From: Lysobacterales bacterium
GTDB taxonomy: Bacteria; Pseudomonadota; Gammaproteobacteria; Xanthomonadales; Rhodanobacteraceae
Direction: 5' to 3'
Assembly (NCBI GenBank): GCA_016707485.1
Contig: JADJHN010000001.1
Location: forward strand, 1 to 64,000
Length of the DNA stretch: 64,000 nt
Below the pieces are notes generated by a model. It did no database searches, was not told where the DNA came from, and saw only the letters and a program-made list of their open reading frames with translations. This document shows positions 53,421 through 62,795 of this stretch, one piece after another (position 1 is the stretch's first letter; each line of letters begins with the position of its first letter). The translations under genes were made by a program, and so were the position numbers.

Positions 53421-53906
53421 TCAGCGGACCCAGCGGCCATCGCGCAAACGTGGCGGCGCGCTCGATCCGGCGCCCATCTGCAGGCGTTCGATCAGGCCAT
53501 CGAGCTCGTCGCCGAGTTCGAGCCTGCCGGACAGGAAAACGATCTTGCGCTGGTTTGCGCTGCGGATGCGGGCAAAACGCCGCAACAAAGATGTATTCGG
53601 CGGCTTGATCTGATCCTCGAAATCGATCAGCAGGTAGATGCCGAACTGCATGCTCTGCAGGATGAAGCGCAGCGCATCATTGAATCGTTTTGAGCCGGGC
53701 ACGCGCAACTCGCTCTGTCGCAGTGCGGCAATGCCGTTTTCGGGATCCCAGAGATAGATCGACTGGCCACTGCGCAAGGCCAACTGGCGAAACTGCTCAA
53801 GGGTATCCTCGATGTGGGCCGACTCGATGCCGATCAGGTTGCTCTCGGAGTCGAGAATCTGTTCCAGCAGTTTCGGCGTGACGATCACGTCCATCGAATC
53901 TTGCAT
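53421..53906 (-). CDS. Stand-alone protein resembling the N-terminal domain of Ycf46-type AAA proteins
   Basis: A 161-residue protein without signal peptide or membrane helix. The pattern LLEQILDSESNLIGIESAHI, SGQSIYLWDPENGIAALRQ, then DALRFILQSMQFGIYLLIDFE and RKIVFLSGRLELGDELDGLI matches the N-terminal domain of Ycf46-like AAA ATPases ('pLI.Ie...E...W....G' then 'iyvL.Df...l'). The AAA ATPase part is absent. The next gene downstream, 4 nt away on the same strand, is the GGDEF-EAL protein, so a regulatory partnership is plausible. The start could be 53894. The family call is from pattern memory only. Confidence 0.6.
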   Translation of the reverse strand: MQDSMDVIVTPKLLEQILDSESNLIGIESAHIEDTLEQFRQLALRSGQSIYLWDPENGIAALRQSELRVPGSKRFNDALRFILQSMQFGIYLLIDFEDQIKPPNTSLLRRFARIRSANQRKIVFLSGRLELGDELDGLIERLQMGAGSSAPPRLRDGRWVR

Positions 53907-54021
53907 CACGTTGATAAGGTGCCCCCACCTTTGTTCCGGCAACAGTAGACCGATCCGCCCGCATTGACCAGAGCCTCGCCTTGCCCGGATCATAGCTGTC
54001 CGTTGTATGCAAGGAACCGCC

Positions 54022-56082
54022 ATGTTCGAAGGACTTCGTTTCAAGCACTGGAGCCATGAACAGGATGCCGACGGTATCGTGGTCCTGAGCTTTGACAGGG
54101 CCGGCAGCTCGGTCAACACCTTTGCCCGGGAAGTCCTCGACGAACTTGACGAGATTGTCGAGCGCCTGTCGTTCGAGGCGCCCAAGGGACTCATCATCCG
54201 TTCCGGCAAGCGCGCCGGATTCATAGCCGGTGCCGATATCAGCGAGTTCGAAGGCTATGCCGAGTCAGGCACGGTACTGGATGCGATCAGCTTTGGACAG
54301 CGTGTGCTGCAAGGACTGGCGCGTCTGCGCTGTCCGACCGTGGCCGCCATCCACGGCCACTGCATGGGTGGCGGCACGGAATTGGCGCTGGCCTGCCGCT
54401 ATCGGGTTGCCAGCCGTGATCCGTCGACACGGATCGGCTTGCCCGAAGTCAAACTCGGCATCTTCCCCGGCTGGGGCGGCAGTGCCCGCCTGCCCTATCT
54501 GGTCGGAGCCCCGAAGGCGCTGGAATTCATGCTCGGCGGGCGTCCGGCATCGGCGGATTTCGCGCGTTCGATCGGTCTGGTCGATGCGGTGAGCGCGCCG
54601 GAATCCCTGCTCGAGCGCGCCCGCGAGCTGGTGCGGCGACCGCCGACACGGGCGCTGTCGCAGCGCCTTCTTGCCTGGTCGACGAACACCTGGCCTGCGC
54701 GGCAGATCCTTGCGCCGATCGTGCGCAAGCAGACGGCGGCCAAGGCACGCCCCGAGCACTATCCGGCACCCTTTGCCCTCATCGAAACCTGGCGGCGCGG
54801 CGGCAATCTCAAGCAGCGCCTGAAGAACGAGGCGCGCGCGGTTGCCAAGCTCGCCCAGACTCCGACTGCGCGCAACCTGATCCGGGTGTTCTTCCTGCAG
54901 GAGCGGCTGAAGGGACTGGGTGGTGGCATCGAGCACGGCATCGGCAACGTGCACGTGATTGGCGCCGGCATCATGGGTGGCGATATCGCAGCCTGGGCGG
55001 CGTTGCGTGGATTCAACGTGACCTTGCAGGATCGCGAGCAGAAATACATCGATCCGGCGTTGACTCGCGCCCGCGAGTTGTTCGAGAAACGCCTGAAGTC
55101 CGAAGATCGGATCAAGCCGGCTCTGGCCCGCCTCAATTCAGATGTCGAGGGCAAGGGTGTCGCCGCGGCCGACCTGGTCATCGAGGCAATTTACGAAAAT
55201 GCCGAAGCCAAGGAGGCGCTGTACCGGAAGGCCGAAGCGGACATGAAAGCCGACGCCCTGCTGGCAACGAATACATCGAGCATTCCCCTCGATGAATTGC
55301 GCGTGGCAGTGGCCCGCCCCGCCCGTTTCCTCGGCCTGCACTATTTCAATCCCGTTGCCCTGATGCCGCTGGTCGAAATCGTGCGTCACGACCAGCTCGA
55401 CGCGGCCAACGAAAAGCGTGCGCTGGCATTCTGCAAGGCGATCGACAAATTGCCGGTGCCGGTCAAGGGAACGCCGGGCTTCCTGGTCAATCGCATCCTC
55501 ATGCCGTACATGCTCGAGGCCGTGCGCATGTATGGCGAAGGCGTGCCGGGACCGGTGCTCGACAAGGTGGCGAAGAAATTCGGCATGCCGATGGGGCCGA
55601 TCGAACTGGCCGATACGGTCGGCCTCGATGTTGCCGCCTCGGTAGGCAAGGAACTGTCGGAGTTCCTCAAGCTGGAAATTCCCCAGGGCATGGAATCCCT
55701 GCTTGCTTCCGGCAAGCGCGGCAAGAAGGATGGCGAAGGTTTCTATCGCTGGGAAAACGGCAAGCCGGTGAAGCCGGAAGTTGATCCGCGCTATGCGGCG
55801 GCGAGCGACGTCGAGGATCGCATGATCCTGCCGATGCTGAACGAAGCGGTCGCCTGTCTGCACGACGGTGTCGTCGATGACGCGGACCTGTGCGATGCCG
55901 GGGTGATTTTCGGGACCGGCTTTGCGCCATTCCGTGGCGGCCCGATCCAGCACATCCGTGACATTGGTGCCGGCATCCTCAAGCAACGCCTGAAGTCGCT
56001 GGAAGCACGCTACGGTGCCCGATTCGCGCCACGCGATGGATGGGACAGCGAGGCCTTGGCGAACAAGCCCGGCAAGATCTGA
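54022..56082 (+). CDS. Fatty-acid oxidation multifunctional protein (enoyl-CoA hydratase / 3-hydroxyacyl-CoA dehydrogenase), FadB/FadJ-like
   Basis: A 686-residue enzyme for two steps of beta-oxidation. The N-terminal crotonase domain contains FIAGADISEFEG and IHGHCMGGGTELALACRYRV (oxyanion hole), with GLPEVKLGIFPGWGGSARLP. The NAD domain begins VHVIGAGIMGGDIAAWAALR (~residue 311); then ATNTSSIPLDEL, GLHYFNPVALMPLVEIV and GTPGFLVNRILMPYMLEA complete the dehydrogenase. ATG 54022 (MFEGLRFKHW) is preferred. No thiolase gene is adjacent. It is transcribed alone, convergent with the panE-like gene. Confidence 0.92.
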   Translation: MFEGLRFKHWSHEQDADGIVVLSFDRAGSSVNTFAREVLDELDEIVERLSFEAPKGLIIRSGKRAGFIAGADISEFEGYAESGTVLDAISFGQRVLQGLARLRCPTVAAIHGHCMGGGTELALACRYRVASRDPSTRIGLPEVKLGIFPGWGGSARLPYLVGAPKALEFMLGGRPASADFARSIGLVDAVSAPESLLERARELVRRPPTRALSQRLLAWSTNTWPARQILAPIVRKQTAAKARPEHYPAPFALIETWRRGGNLKQRLKNEARAVAKLAQTPTARNLIRVFFLQERLKGLGGGIEHGIGNVHVIGAGIMGGDIAAWAALRGFNVTLQDREQKYIDPALTRARELFEKRLKSEDRIKPALARLNSDVEGKGVAAADLVIEAIYENAEAKEALYRKAEADMKADALLATNTSSIPLDELRVAVARPARFLGLHYFNPVALMPLVEIVRHDQLDAANEKRALAFCKAIDKLPVPVKGTPGFLVNRILMPYMLEAVRMYGEGVPGPVLDKVAKKFGMPMGPIELADTVGLDVAASVGKELSEFLKLEIPQGMESLLASGKRGKKDGEGFYRWENGKPVKPEVDPRYAAASDVEDRMILPMLNEAVACLHDGVVDDADLCDAGVIFGTGFAPFRGGPIQHIRDIGAGILKQRLKSLEARYGARFAPRDGWDSEALANKPGKI

Positions 56083-56101
56083 ACGGCGGCGTCAAGGCGG
56101 A

Positions 56102-57018
56102 TCACCCCGACAGGCGCGCCTCGTGCACGCGCACCTGCGCGCAAGCGGCAGCGAGCAAGGGCGCATCCACGCCCAGTGTGTGGGCGCGGGCGAGCATGTC
56201 GCCCAGCACGTGCTCGACTTCGGTGCGGTGACCGCGCTCGACATCCCGCAGCATCGAGGCCTTCAGCGGTGAATGTTCGGCGGTGAGCATACGCAGGGCC
56301 TGGCCGACCTCTTCCTCACTCGGCGCAAACCCGCTGCGGCGGGCGACTTCCGCGCATTCCAGATACATCCAGCGGGCCAGGTCGGCACCCTCGGCAACGG
56401 CGACGATCTCGCCGATGCTGGCGCGCATCAGGCACGTGATTCCGGCCAGCGCGGAGAGCATGGTGAACTTGTTCCACATTGCCGCAACGATATCGGGGCT
56501 CTGGATGATTTCGCCGCGCATGCCGAGCAGGCCTTCGGCGATGGCGTGCGGAGTCTCGAATTGATCCGGCCGTGCACCGAAGCCCAGGCGCTCGGTATTG
56601 CCGATCTGGCGAATCGAGCCATCGGCTTCCAGGGTCACCGAAATGTGGCAGAGCCGCCGAGCACGTTGTCCGCACCGAACTGGCGATCGAGTACATCCAT
56701 GTGGCGCAATCCATTCAGCAGCGGCAACAGGCACGCGCCATTGGCCATGGCCGGGACAATCGCGTCGAGCGCGCTGTCGAGGTGATAGGACTTGCAGGCG
56801 AGGATGACCAGATCCGTTGAATAATCGGCAGGCAGGCATTCGTGTGTATTCACATCGAAGCGCCGCACCTCGGTCGAGGTTTGGATACGCAGCCCGTTCC
56901 GGGCCAGATTGGCCGCGCGTGCCGGCCTGACCAGGAAATCAACTTCGGCCCCCGATTCGATCAGGCGTGCGCCATACCAAGCACCGACTGCGCCCGCACC
57001 GAGAACGAGAACCCGCAT
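56102..57018 (-). pseudogene. 2-dehydropantoate 2-reductase family (PanE-like), one frameshift
   Basis: The PanE/ApbA family reduces ketopantoate with NADPH in pantothenate synthesis. The N-terminal part has the dinucleotide fold VLVLGAGAVGAWYGARL and the LACKSYHLDSAL region, and breaks after ADNVLGG. The frame shifts at 56651-56657, where GGCGGCTC should read GGCGGCCTC; the other frame continues LCHISVTLEADGSIRQIGNT and the C-terminal domain with MWNKFTMLSALAGITCLMR. Both halves are complete, so a single lost C is the only defect. The start is ATG 57018 overlapping the pilZ stop. True panE or another family member cannot be told apart. Confidence 0.85.
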
Positions 57019-57383
57019 CACATGGTATGGGTCGGGCGTTCCTGGCCCAGGATGCCGGCAAGGATCGATTCGATCTTGGTGCGCGCGGCATCGCCATCGC
57101 TGGATTCATTGAACTGCACGCCGATTCCGGCAGTGCGGTTTCCTTGCGCACCCGGCGGGGTGATCCAGACGACGCGACCGGCCACCGGCAGACGGTCCTT
57201 TTCGTCCATCAGCGAAAGCAGGATGAACACCTCATCACCGGGGTTGTAGCGCTTGCTGGTTGGCACGAACAGGCCGCCGCCCCTGACGAAGGGCATGTAG
57301 GCGTTGAAAAGAGCGCCCTTGTCCTTGATCGCCAGCGACAGGATTCCCTGTCTTGGCATACCTCCGATGGCAGGTGTCGACAT
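57018..57383 (-). CDS. pilZ: PilZ domain protein (type IV pilus-associated)
   Basis: A 121-residue PilZ protein matching the Xanthomonas type IV pilus protein: RQGILSLAIKDKGALFNAYM, FVRGGGLFVPTSKRYNPGDE, VAGRVVWITPPGAQGNRTAG. The RxxxR and (D/N)xSxxG residues for c-di-GMP binding are missing, as in the pilus-biogenesis PilZ that acts through PilB and FimX-type proteins rather than binding the nucleotide. It lies directly after holB (1 nt), the usual place. ATG 57383 (MSTPAIGG) is chosen for family length. Confidence 0.93.
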   Translation of the reverse strand: MSTPAIGGMPRQGILSLAIKDKGALFNAYMPFVRGGGLFVPTSKRYNPGDEVFILLSLMDEKDRLPVAGRVVWITPPGAQGNRTAGIGVQFNESSDGDAARTKIESILAGILGQERPTHTM

Positions 57384-57384
57384 C

Positions 57385-58353
57385 TCATGAACTCCGCGGC
57401 GTCTGCCATGTGTGCAACAAGTCGAGAACGAGCAATTCGCCCCGCACCTGGGTGGCAAGCAGTTCGCGCGACCGATTGGCGGCGGCGAACCACCCCGCTA
57501 GCTTCGGGATTTCGTGCGTTCCGGTCAAGCCAAGCGTGCTGTTCTGGCCACGCAACAGGTGCACCATGTCGTCGCGCACGAGTACGGCGGCATGCCAGAG
57601 ACGCTCGGCCGGCCGGTCTGCCGCCCAGGCTTCGGCGATGGCGAGTGCGTTGCCTTGACGGCTGCGCAAGGCCAGCAAGTCGCGCGAACACTCGCCGCGC
57701 AATTTCAGGCTGCCATCGCCCAGCGCGTCCAGCGCCCGCCCCGGATTGCCGAGCATGGCAAGCAGGGCCAGTTCGGCATCGCTGCTGGCAATGCCCTGCT
57801 CGCGCAGCCAGGCGAGTGCCTGCGCGTGTGCCGGTGGCCGCATCTCGATGCGCTGGCAGCGGCTGCGGATTGTCGCCGGAAGCCGCGATGGCTGGTCGCA
57901 GACGAGGATCATCAGCGTGCTGCCGGAAGGCTCTTCAAGGGTTTTCAGCAGGGCATTGGCCGCGCTTGGATTCATGCGGTCGGCCGGATCGATGACGACG
58001 ACCTGCATGCCGCCAAACTGGCTGGACAGGGAAAGCTGCTCGGTCAGCTTGCGGATCTGTTCAATGACGATCTCGGTGCGCGGCGTCTTGCCATCGTCGC
58101 GCATCTCGAAGCTCAACTGCATGAGGTCGGGATGCGTGCCGGCGGCGAGCAGCAGGCAGGCTCGGCAAAGCCCGCAGGCGAAACCGTCGGCATGGCGGCA
58201 ATCGCACAAGGCGGCGTTGGCCAGTGCAGCTGCCAGCCCGCGTTTGCCAAGGCCGGCCGCGCCACTGAGCAGGAGCGCCTGCGGCAGTCGCCCGCTGGAC
58301 AGCCGCTCGGCCAGCGAACGCCATGTTTCCTGCAGCCATGGGGCGAGATTCAC
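57385..58353 (-). CDS. holB: DNA polymerase III delta' subunit
   Basis: A 322-residue clamp-loader subunit of the AAA+ fold. The P-loop-like segment LLSGAAGLGKRGLAAALAN, zinc-binding cysteines CDCRHADGFACGLCRAC, VVVIDPADRMNPSAANALLK and TLEEPSGSTLMILVCDQPSR are typical. Its start overlaps the tmk stop by 4 nt and its stop lies next to pilZ. Part of the mltG-tmk-holB-pilZ run. Confidence 0.95.
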   Translation of the reverse strand: MNLAPWLQETWRSLAERLSSGRLPQALLLSGAAGLGKRGLAAALANAALCDCRHADGFACGLCRACLLLAAGTHPDLMQLSFEMRDDGKTPRTEIVIEQIRKLTEQLSLSSQFGGMQVVVIDPADRMNPSAANALLKTLEEPSGSTLMILVCDQPSRLPATIRSRCQRIEMRPPAHAQALAWLREQGIASSDAELALLAMLGNPGRALDALGDGSLKLRGECSRDLLALRSRQGNALAIAEAWAADRPAERLWHAAVLVRDDMVHLLRGQNSTLGLTGTHEIPKLAGWFAAANRSRELLATQVRGELLVLDLLHTWQTPRSS

Positions 58354-58988
58354 GACGCTGATCTCCTTGCCGCCATGAATTGATCGATGGCCGCACAGGC
58401 GGCATCGCGGACCTCGGTCAGGTCACGGCTTGAATCAATGATGCGGAAGCGTCCGGGTTCCTGTTCGGCACGTGCACGGTAGCTGGCGCGCACGCGATCG
58501 AAGAATTCCGCTTGTTCGCTTTCGATGCGATCCGGAACCCCGCGCTTGTCGGCCCGCGCGCGGCCCATTTCCACCGGCAAGTCGAGCAGCAAGGTCAGAT
58601 CCGGACGCAAGCCATCGGCAGCCCAGCGTTCAAGATCGGCGATGCGTTCCCGGGGCTGCCCACGGCCGCCGCCCTGGTAGGCGTAGCTGGCGTCGGTGAA
58701 GCGATCGGTCAGCACCCAGTCGCCACGCTCGAGTGCCGGACGGATCAGTTCGCGCACGAGTTGCGCGCGCGCCGCGAACATCAGCAGGAGTTCGCTTTCG
58801 GCGCAGACATCCTGCATCGATCCATCGAGCACCAGGTCTCGGATCGACTCGCCGAGCGCGGTGCCGCCCGGCTCCCGGGTTACCCGAAGGACGATTCCGC
58901 GCGCCTCGATGTGGGCGCGCAAGTCGGCGAGGACGGTGCTCTTGCCCGCACCTTCGCCGCCCTCCAGCGAGATCAGACAGCCGCTCAC
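58350..58988 (-). CDS. tmk: Thymidylate kinase
   Basis: A 212-residue kinase that phosphorylates dTMP to dTDP. P-loop SLEGGEGAGKSTVLADLRAH, TREPGGTALGESIRDLVLDG (DR/E motif region), DRFTDASYAYQGGGRGQP, and the LID region around RARADKRGVPDRIESEQAEF are present. It overlaps mltG and holB by 4 nt each. Confidence 0.96.
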   Translation of the reverse strand: MSGCLISLEGGEGAGKSTVLADLRAHIEARGIVLRVTREPGGTALGESIRDLVLDGSMQDVCAESELLLMFAARAQLVRELIRPALERGDWVLTDRFTDASYAYQGGGRGQPRERIADLERWAADGLRPDLTLLLDLPVEMGRARADKRGVPDRIESEQAEFFDRVRASYRARAEQEPGRFRIIDSSRDLTEVRDAACAAIDQFMAARRSAS

Positions 58989-60040
58989 GGGTTCCTGCGC
59001 CTGGCCAGGTAGCGCGCCACGGCGCGATTGTGCTCGACCAGGCTTGCCGTGAATTCGTGGCGACCGCTGCCATCGCCGACGGCGACAAAATACAGGGCGT
59101 TGCCACCCGCTGGATGCAGCGCCGCCTCGAGTGCCGGCAAGCCCGGCAAGGCAATGGGCGTCGGCGGCAGGCCGCCACGGGTATAGGTGTTGTACGGCGT
59201 ATCCGCATCGAGATCGCGGCGACGGATGTTGCCATCGTATTGTTCGCCGAGTCCGTAGACCACGCTGGGGTCGGTTTGCAGGCGGATGCCGAGCTGCAGC
59301 CGCCGTGCGAACACGCCGGCGATCTGCGCCCGTTCCTCGGCAATTCCGGTTTCCTTCTCGATGATCGAGGCGAGGATCAGCGCTTCGTACGGATTCTTCA
59401 GTGGTACGGCCGGATCACGCTGCGGCCACAGTCGCTCCAGTGCCCGCTTCATCGCCCCATGGGAGCGTTCGAGGACATCGAAATCGCGCTCGCCCTTGAC
59501 CCAGGCATAGGTTTCCGGAAGAAACCAGCCTTCCGGCTTGCCGTCGCCGAGGCCAAGCTCGGCGGCAATCGTGGTTTCGTCCTTGCCCGGCAAGGTCTGC
59601 TGCAGCCCGGTCTCGCCCGCCAGGGCCAGTCGCAACTGGCGGAAGCTCCAGCCGTCGACGATGGTGAAGTGATGCTGGACAACCTTTCCCGAAGCCATCA
59701 ACTCGATCAGGCCGCGCGGAGTCAGGCCCGTGGTCAATTGATACTCGCCGGCCTGCAGCCGCGACGCGACCTGCATTTCACGCGAAAGCAGCTTCCAGTA
59801 GAACGGCGAACCGTCACTGATGCCTTCGCGGCGCAACTGGCGCACGAGATCCTTGAACGCGGTGCCGCGCGAAAACTCGATGATCCTCACCGTCGGCAGG
59901 TTCAGCGGGGCGTCGGCAAAACGCCGGTAGTCCTTCCAGGCGAGGGCGGCAAGGACACCCGCACTGCCAACCAGGGCGAGGAAAAGCAGGGTGAACCAGC
60001 GCACACGGCCGGATTGTCGATGAATGGAATGCAAGGACAT
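58985..60040 (-). CDS. mltG: Endolytic murein transglycosylase
   Basis: A 351-residue inner-membrane YceG-like enzyme that cuts nascent glycan strands. One N-terminal transmembrane helix (~15-34). LysM-like region, then EGWFLPETYAWVKGERDFDV, ILASIIEKETGIAEERAQIA (catalytic Glu in the EKETG segment), GIRLQTDPSVVYGLGEQYDG, and YNTYTRGGLPPTPIALPGLP, all family hallmarks. It precedes tmk with a 4-nt overlap. Confidence 0.95.
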   Translation of the reverse strand: MSLHSIHRQSGRVRWFTLLFLALVGSAGVLAALAWKDYRRFADAPLNLPTVRIIEFSRGTAFKDLVRQLRREGISDGSPFYWKLLSREMQVASRLQAGEYQLTTGLTPRGLIELMASGKVVQHHFTIVDGWSFRQLRLALAGETGLQQTLPGKDETTIAAELGLGDGKPEGWFLPETYAWVKGERDFDVLERSHGAMKRALERLWPQRDPAVPLKNPYEALILASIIEKETGIAEERAQIAGVFARRLQLGIRLQTDPSVVYGLGEQYDGNIRRRDLDADTPYNTYTRGGLPPTPIALPGLPALEAALHPAGGNALYFVAVGDGSGRHEFTASLVEHNRAVARYLARRRNP

Positions 60041-60104
60041 CGGGAATCTGTCGACGGATGCGGAAGGTTAGCAGGATTGCCCGGAACAGCGGCACCGGGC
60101 ACCT

Positions 60105-61472
60105 TCAGCCGGCCAGCCCGAAGGCACGCAGCAGGCCCCGCGCCTTGGCCCGGGTTTCAGCGAGTTCGGCCTGCGCCTCCGAATCGACCACGATGCCGGC
60201 ACCCGCGCGCAGGCGCACTTCGCGGCCATCGATGGTCAGGCTGCGGATGAGGATGTTGAGGTCAAGATCGCCGTTGTTGTCGAGGTAGCCGAATGCGCCG
60301 GTGTAGGCACCCCGCCCTGCGCGCTCGAGTTCGGCAATGATTTCCATGCAGCGGATCTTCGGACAGCCGGTAATGGTGCCGCCGGGAAACACCGCGCGGA
60401 TGACCTCGCCGGGCGAGGTGCCCGCGCGCAAGCGGCCGCGCACGTTGGAAACGATGTGGTGCACATGGGCATAGCTTTCAACGCCCATCAGCTCATCGAC
60501 GACCACGCTGCCCGGAACGCAGACGCGGCCGAGGTCGTTGCGTTCGAGATCGATCAGCATGACGTGCTCGGCCCGTTCCTTCGGGTGCCCGACCAGTTCG
60601 CCGATGCGGGCCGCGGCGTCATCGCCTTCGATTCGCGGGCGCGTGCCGGCTATCGGGCGGGTCTGCACGGCGTCGCCGCGCACCTCGACCAGGCGCTCCG
60701 GCGACGAACTGGCAATTGCCCAGTCTTGCCATTGCAGCAGACCGGCAAACGGTGCCGGATTCGCCTGTCGCAAGGCGGCATAGATGTCGGCAGCAGGCGT
60801 GTCGCTGCCCAGGTTGATCCGCCATTCGCGCGAGAGGTTGACCTGGAACACGTCACCGGCGGCCAGATAGGCATGCGTGCGGGCGACGCCTTCGATGAAT
60901 TGCGCTGGCGGATCTTCGTCGATGTCTTGCACTGCCGGACGCATCGGCCTGCAGTCGGCGGGCATGCGCAGATCGGCCTCAAGCAAGGCCAGCATCGGTT
61001 CGAAGCCGGCTTCGGCCAGCAGCGTTGTGCGGCTCTCGCGATGATCGACGATTGCCGCCACCGGGCAGCGCAGCGCCAGCGCCAGAGGCAAGCGGCTTGC
61101 CGGCAGCGGCAAGTGCAGGCGCGGTTCGATCTCCGCGGCCAGTTCGTAGCCAAGGTAGAGCAACCAGCCGCCATGAAACGGCAAGCGCTCCGCGGCAGCC
61201 GGTGCTGCGCTGTGCGATGCGCGCCATTGCTCGTCGAGCACATCGAGAAAACGCCTGCCCAGCGCGCTGCCATGGCCATCGCGCACCTGGCCATCGCGAT
61301 CGAGCTGGAAGGATTGCTGAGGAAACGCGGCCAGCACATCGAAGCGTGCCGACGGCGTGCCGTGGGCAACACTCTCGAGCAGGCCGGGATAGCGATCCGG
61401 GTGCCGTGCCGCCAGCGCCAGCAGATCGAACCTGCCGGCGAGCTCGCGCCGCGCCGGCAACGGCGAGGGCAT
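60105..61472 (-). CDS. pabB: Chorismate-binding synthase component I, PabB/TrpE family
   Basis: A 455-residue enzyme of the chorismate-binding family; position after fabF and before mltG is where pabB sits in relatives, so aminodeoxychorismate synthase (folate pathway) is the best call. Conserved blocks: GDVFQVNLSREWRINL, PERLVEVRGDAVQTRPIAGT, ERAEHVMLIDLERNDLGRVC, FPGGTITGCPKIRCMEII. At residues 273-277 the motif is PIAGT, not the PIKGT of E. coli PabB, whose Lys is catalytic; Ala is typical of anthranilate synthase. No glutaminase gene is adjacent. Confidence 0.85.
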   Translation of the reverse strand: MPSPLPARRELAGRFDLLALAARHPDRYPGLLESVAHGTPSARFDVLAAFPQQSFQLDRDGQVRDGHGSALGRRFLDVLDEQWRASHSAAPAAAERLPFHGGWLLYLGYELAAEIEPRLHLPLPASRLPLALALRCPVAAIVDHRESRTTLLAEAGFEPMLALLEADLRMPADCRPMRPAVQDIDEDPPAQFIEGVARTHAYLAAGDVFQVNLSREWRINLGSDTPAADIYAALRQANPAPFAGLLQWQDWAIASSSPERLVEVRGDAVQTRPIAGTRPRIEGDDAAARIGELVGHPKERAEHVMLIDLERNDLGRVCVPGSVVVDELMGVESYAHVHHIVSNVRGRLRAGTSPGEVIRAVFPGGTITGCPKIRCMEIIAELERAGRGAYTGAFGYLDNNGDLDLNILIRSLTIDGREVRLRAGAGIVVDSEAQAELAETRAKARGLLRAFGLAG

Positions 61473-61483
61473 CCGGCCCGGGC

Positions 61484-62722
61484 TCAGAGACTGCGGAATA
61501 CCAGGGTACCGTTGGTGCCGCCGAAACCGAAGCCGTTGGATACGGCAACCGAGATCCTCTTCTCGCGGGCGACATTCGGCACGTAGTCGAGATCGCAGCC
61601 CTCGCCCGGATTGTCGAGATTGATGGTCGGCGGAATGACGCCGTGATGCAGGGCCAGGATGGTGAAGATGGCCTCGACCCCGCCGGCGGCGCCAAGCAGG
61701 TGCCCGGTCATCGACTTGGTCGAACTGACCATGGTCTTGTAGGCGTGATCGCCAAGGGCGCGCTTGAGGGCCAGGGTCTCGGCCAGATCGCCCAGCGGCG
61801 TCGAAGTGCCATGCGCGTTGAGGTATTCAACCTGCTCCGGATTGACGCCGGCATCCTTCATCGCCGCCGCCATGCAGCGTGCCGGGCCTTCGCCGTTGTC
61901 GCTTGGTGCGGTCATGTGGAAGGCGTCGCTGCTGGCACCACTGCCGGCGAGCTCGCAATAGATGCGTGCCCCACGTGCCCTGGCCGCTTCGTATTCCTCG
62001 AGAATGAGGATACCGGCACCGTCGCCGAGGACAAAGCCGTCGCGGTCGCGATCCCAGGGACGACTGGCACGTTGCGGGTCATCGTTGCGCGTCGACATCG
62101 CCTTCATCGAGCAGAAACCGCCGACTGCGGTTGGAACGCTCGCATACTCGGCGCCACCGGCAATCATGATGTCGGCATCGCCGTACTGGATCAGGCGCAT
62201 GGCCATGCCAATGCTGTGGTTGGATGTGGCGCAGGCGGAAACGGCGGAGAAGTTCGGACCCTTGCTGCCGATCATGATCGACAGGTGCCCGGCAACCATG
62301 TTGATGATGGTCGAGGGCACGTAGAATGGTGAAACCTTGCGCGGACCGCCTTCATGCAAGGCCAGGGTGGTCTTCTCGATGCCGGAAATTCCGCCGATGC
62401 CCGAGCCGATCAGGGTTCCCGTGCGTTCGGCATTCGCCTCGGTGATTTCCAGCCCGGCGTCCTGCAAGGCCATCAAACCGGCGGCCACGCCGTAATGGAT
62501 GAACGAGTCCATCTTCTTGATGTCTTTCGGCGGGATCCAGAGCGCAGGATCGAAATCCCTGACTTCGCCGGCGATGCGCGTCGAAAACGCGGAAGCGTCG
62601 AAATTGGTGAGTGGGCCGATTCCGCTGCGACCCGCGGTGATGTTGCCCCAGGCGGTGGCCAGGTCATTGCCGACCGGGCTGACGATGCCCATGCCGGTAA
62701 CGACGACGCGGCGCTTGCTCAT
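61484..62722 (-). CDS. fabF: 3-oxoacyl-ACP synthase II (KAS II)
   Basis: A 412-residue condensing enzyme of fatty-acid elongation. Active-site Cys in AVSACATSNHSIGMAMRLIQ; His in EYLNAHGTSTPLGDLAETLA; Lys and His in SSTKSMTGHLLGAAGGVEAI. The C-terminal glycine-rich NGFGFGGTNGTLVF is present. Length is normal. It follows acpP across a gap that contains a terminator-like hairpin. Part of the fabG-acpP-fabF cluster. Confidence 0.97.
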   Translation of the reverse strand: MSKRRVVVTGMGIVSPVGNDLATAWGNITAGRSGIGPLTNFDASAFSTRIAGEVRDFDPALWIPPKDIKKMDSFIHYGVAAGLMALQDAGLEITEANAERTGTLIGSGIGGISGIEKTTLALHEGGPRKVSPFYVPSTIINMVAGHLSIMIGSKGPNFSAVSACATSNHSIGMAMRLIQYGDADIMIAGGAEYASVPTAVGGFCSMKAMSTRNDDPQRASRPWDRDRDGFVLGDGAGILILEEYEAARARGARIYCELAGSGASSDAFHMTAPSDNGEGPARCMAAAMKDAGVNPEQVEYLNAHGTSTPLGDLAETLALKRALGDHAYKTMVSSTKSMTGHLLGAAGGVEAIFTILALHHGVIPPTINLDNPGEGCDLDYVPNVAREKRISVAVSNGFGFGGTNGTLVFRSL

Positions 62723-62795
62723 GTCCGAGATTCCGTATGGCGGGGAGCGCAGTCGCCTACATACGCAGGCGTAGTGTTCCCGGTTCCGAAAATGA

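Noticed and set aside
50708..53608. A 966-codon open frame on the plus strand opposite the GGDEF-EAL gene
   Set aside because: It mirrors the minus-strand gene in a high-GC region; its protein has no domain pattern, while the minus-strand product has intact GGDEF/EAL motifs.
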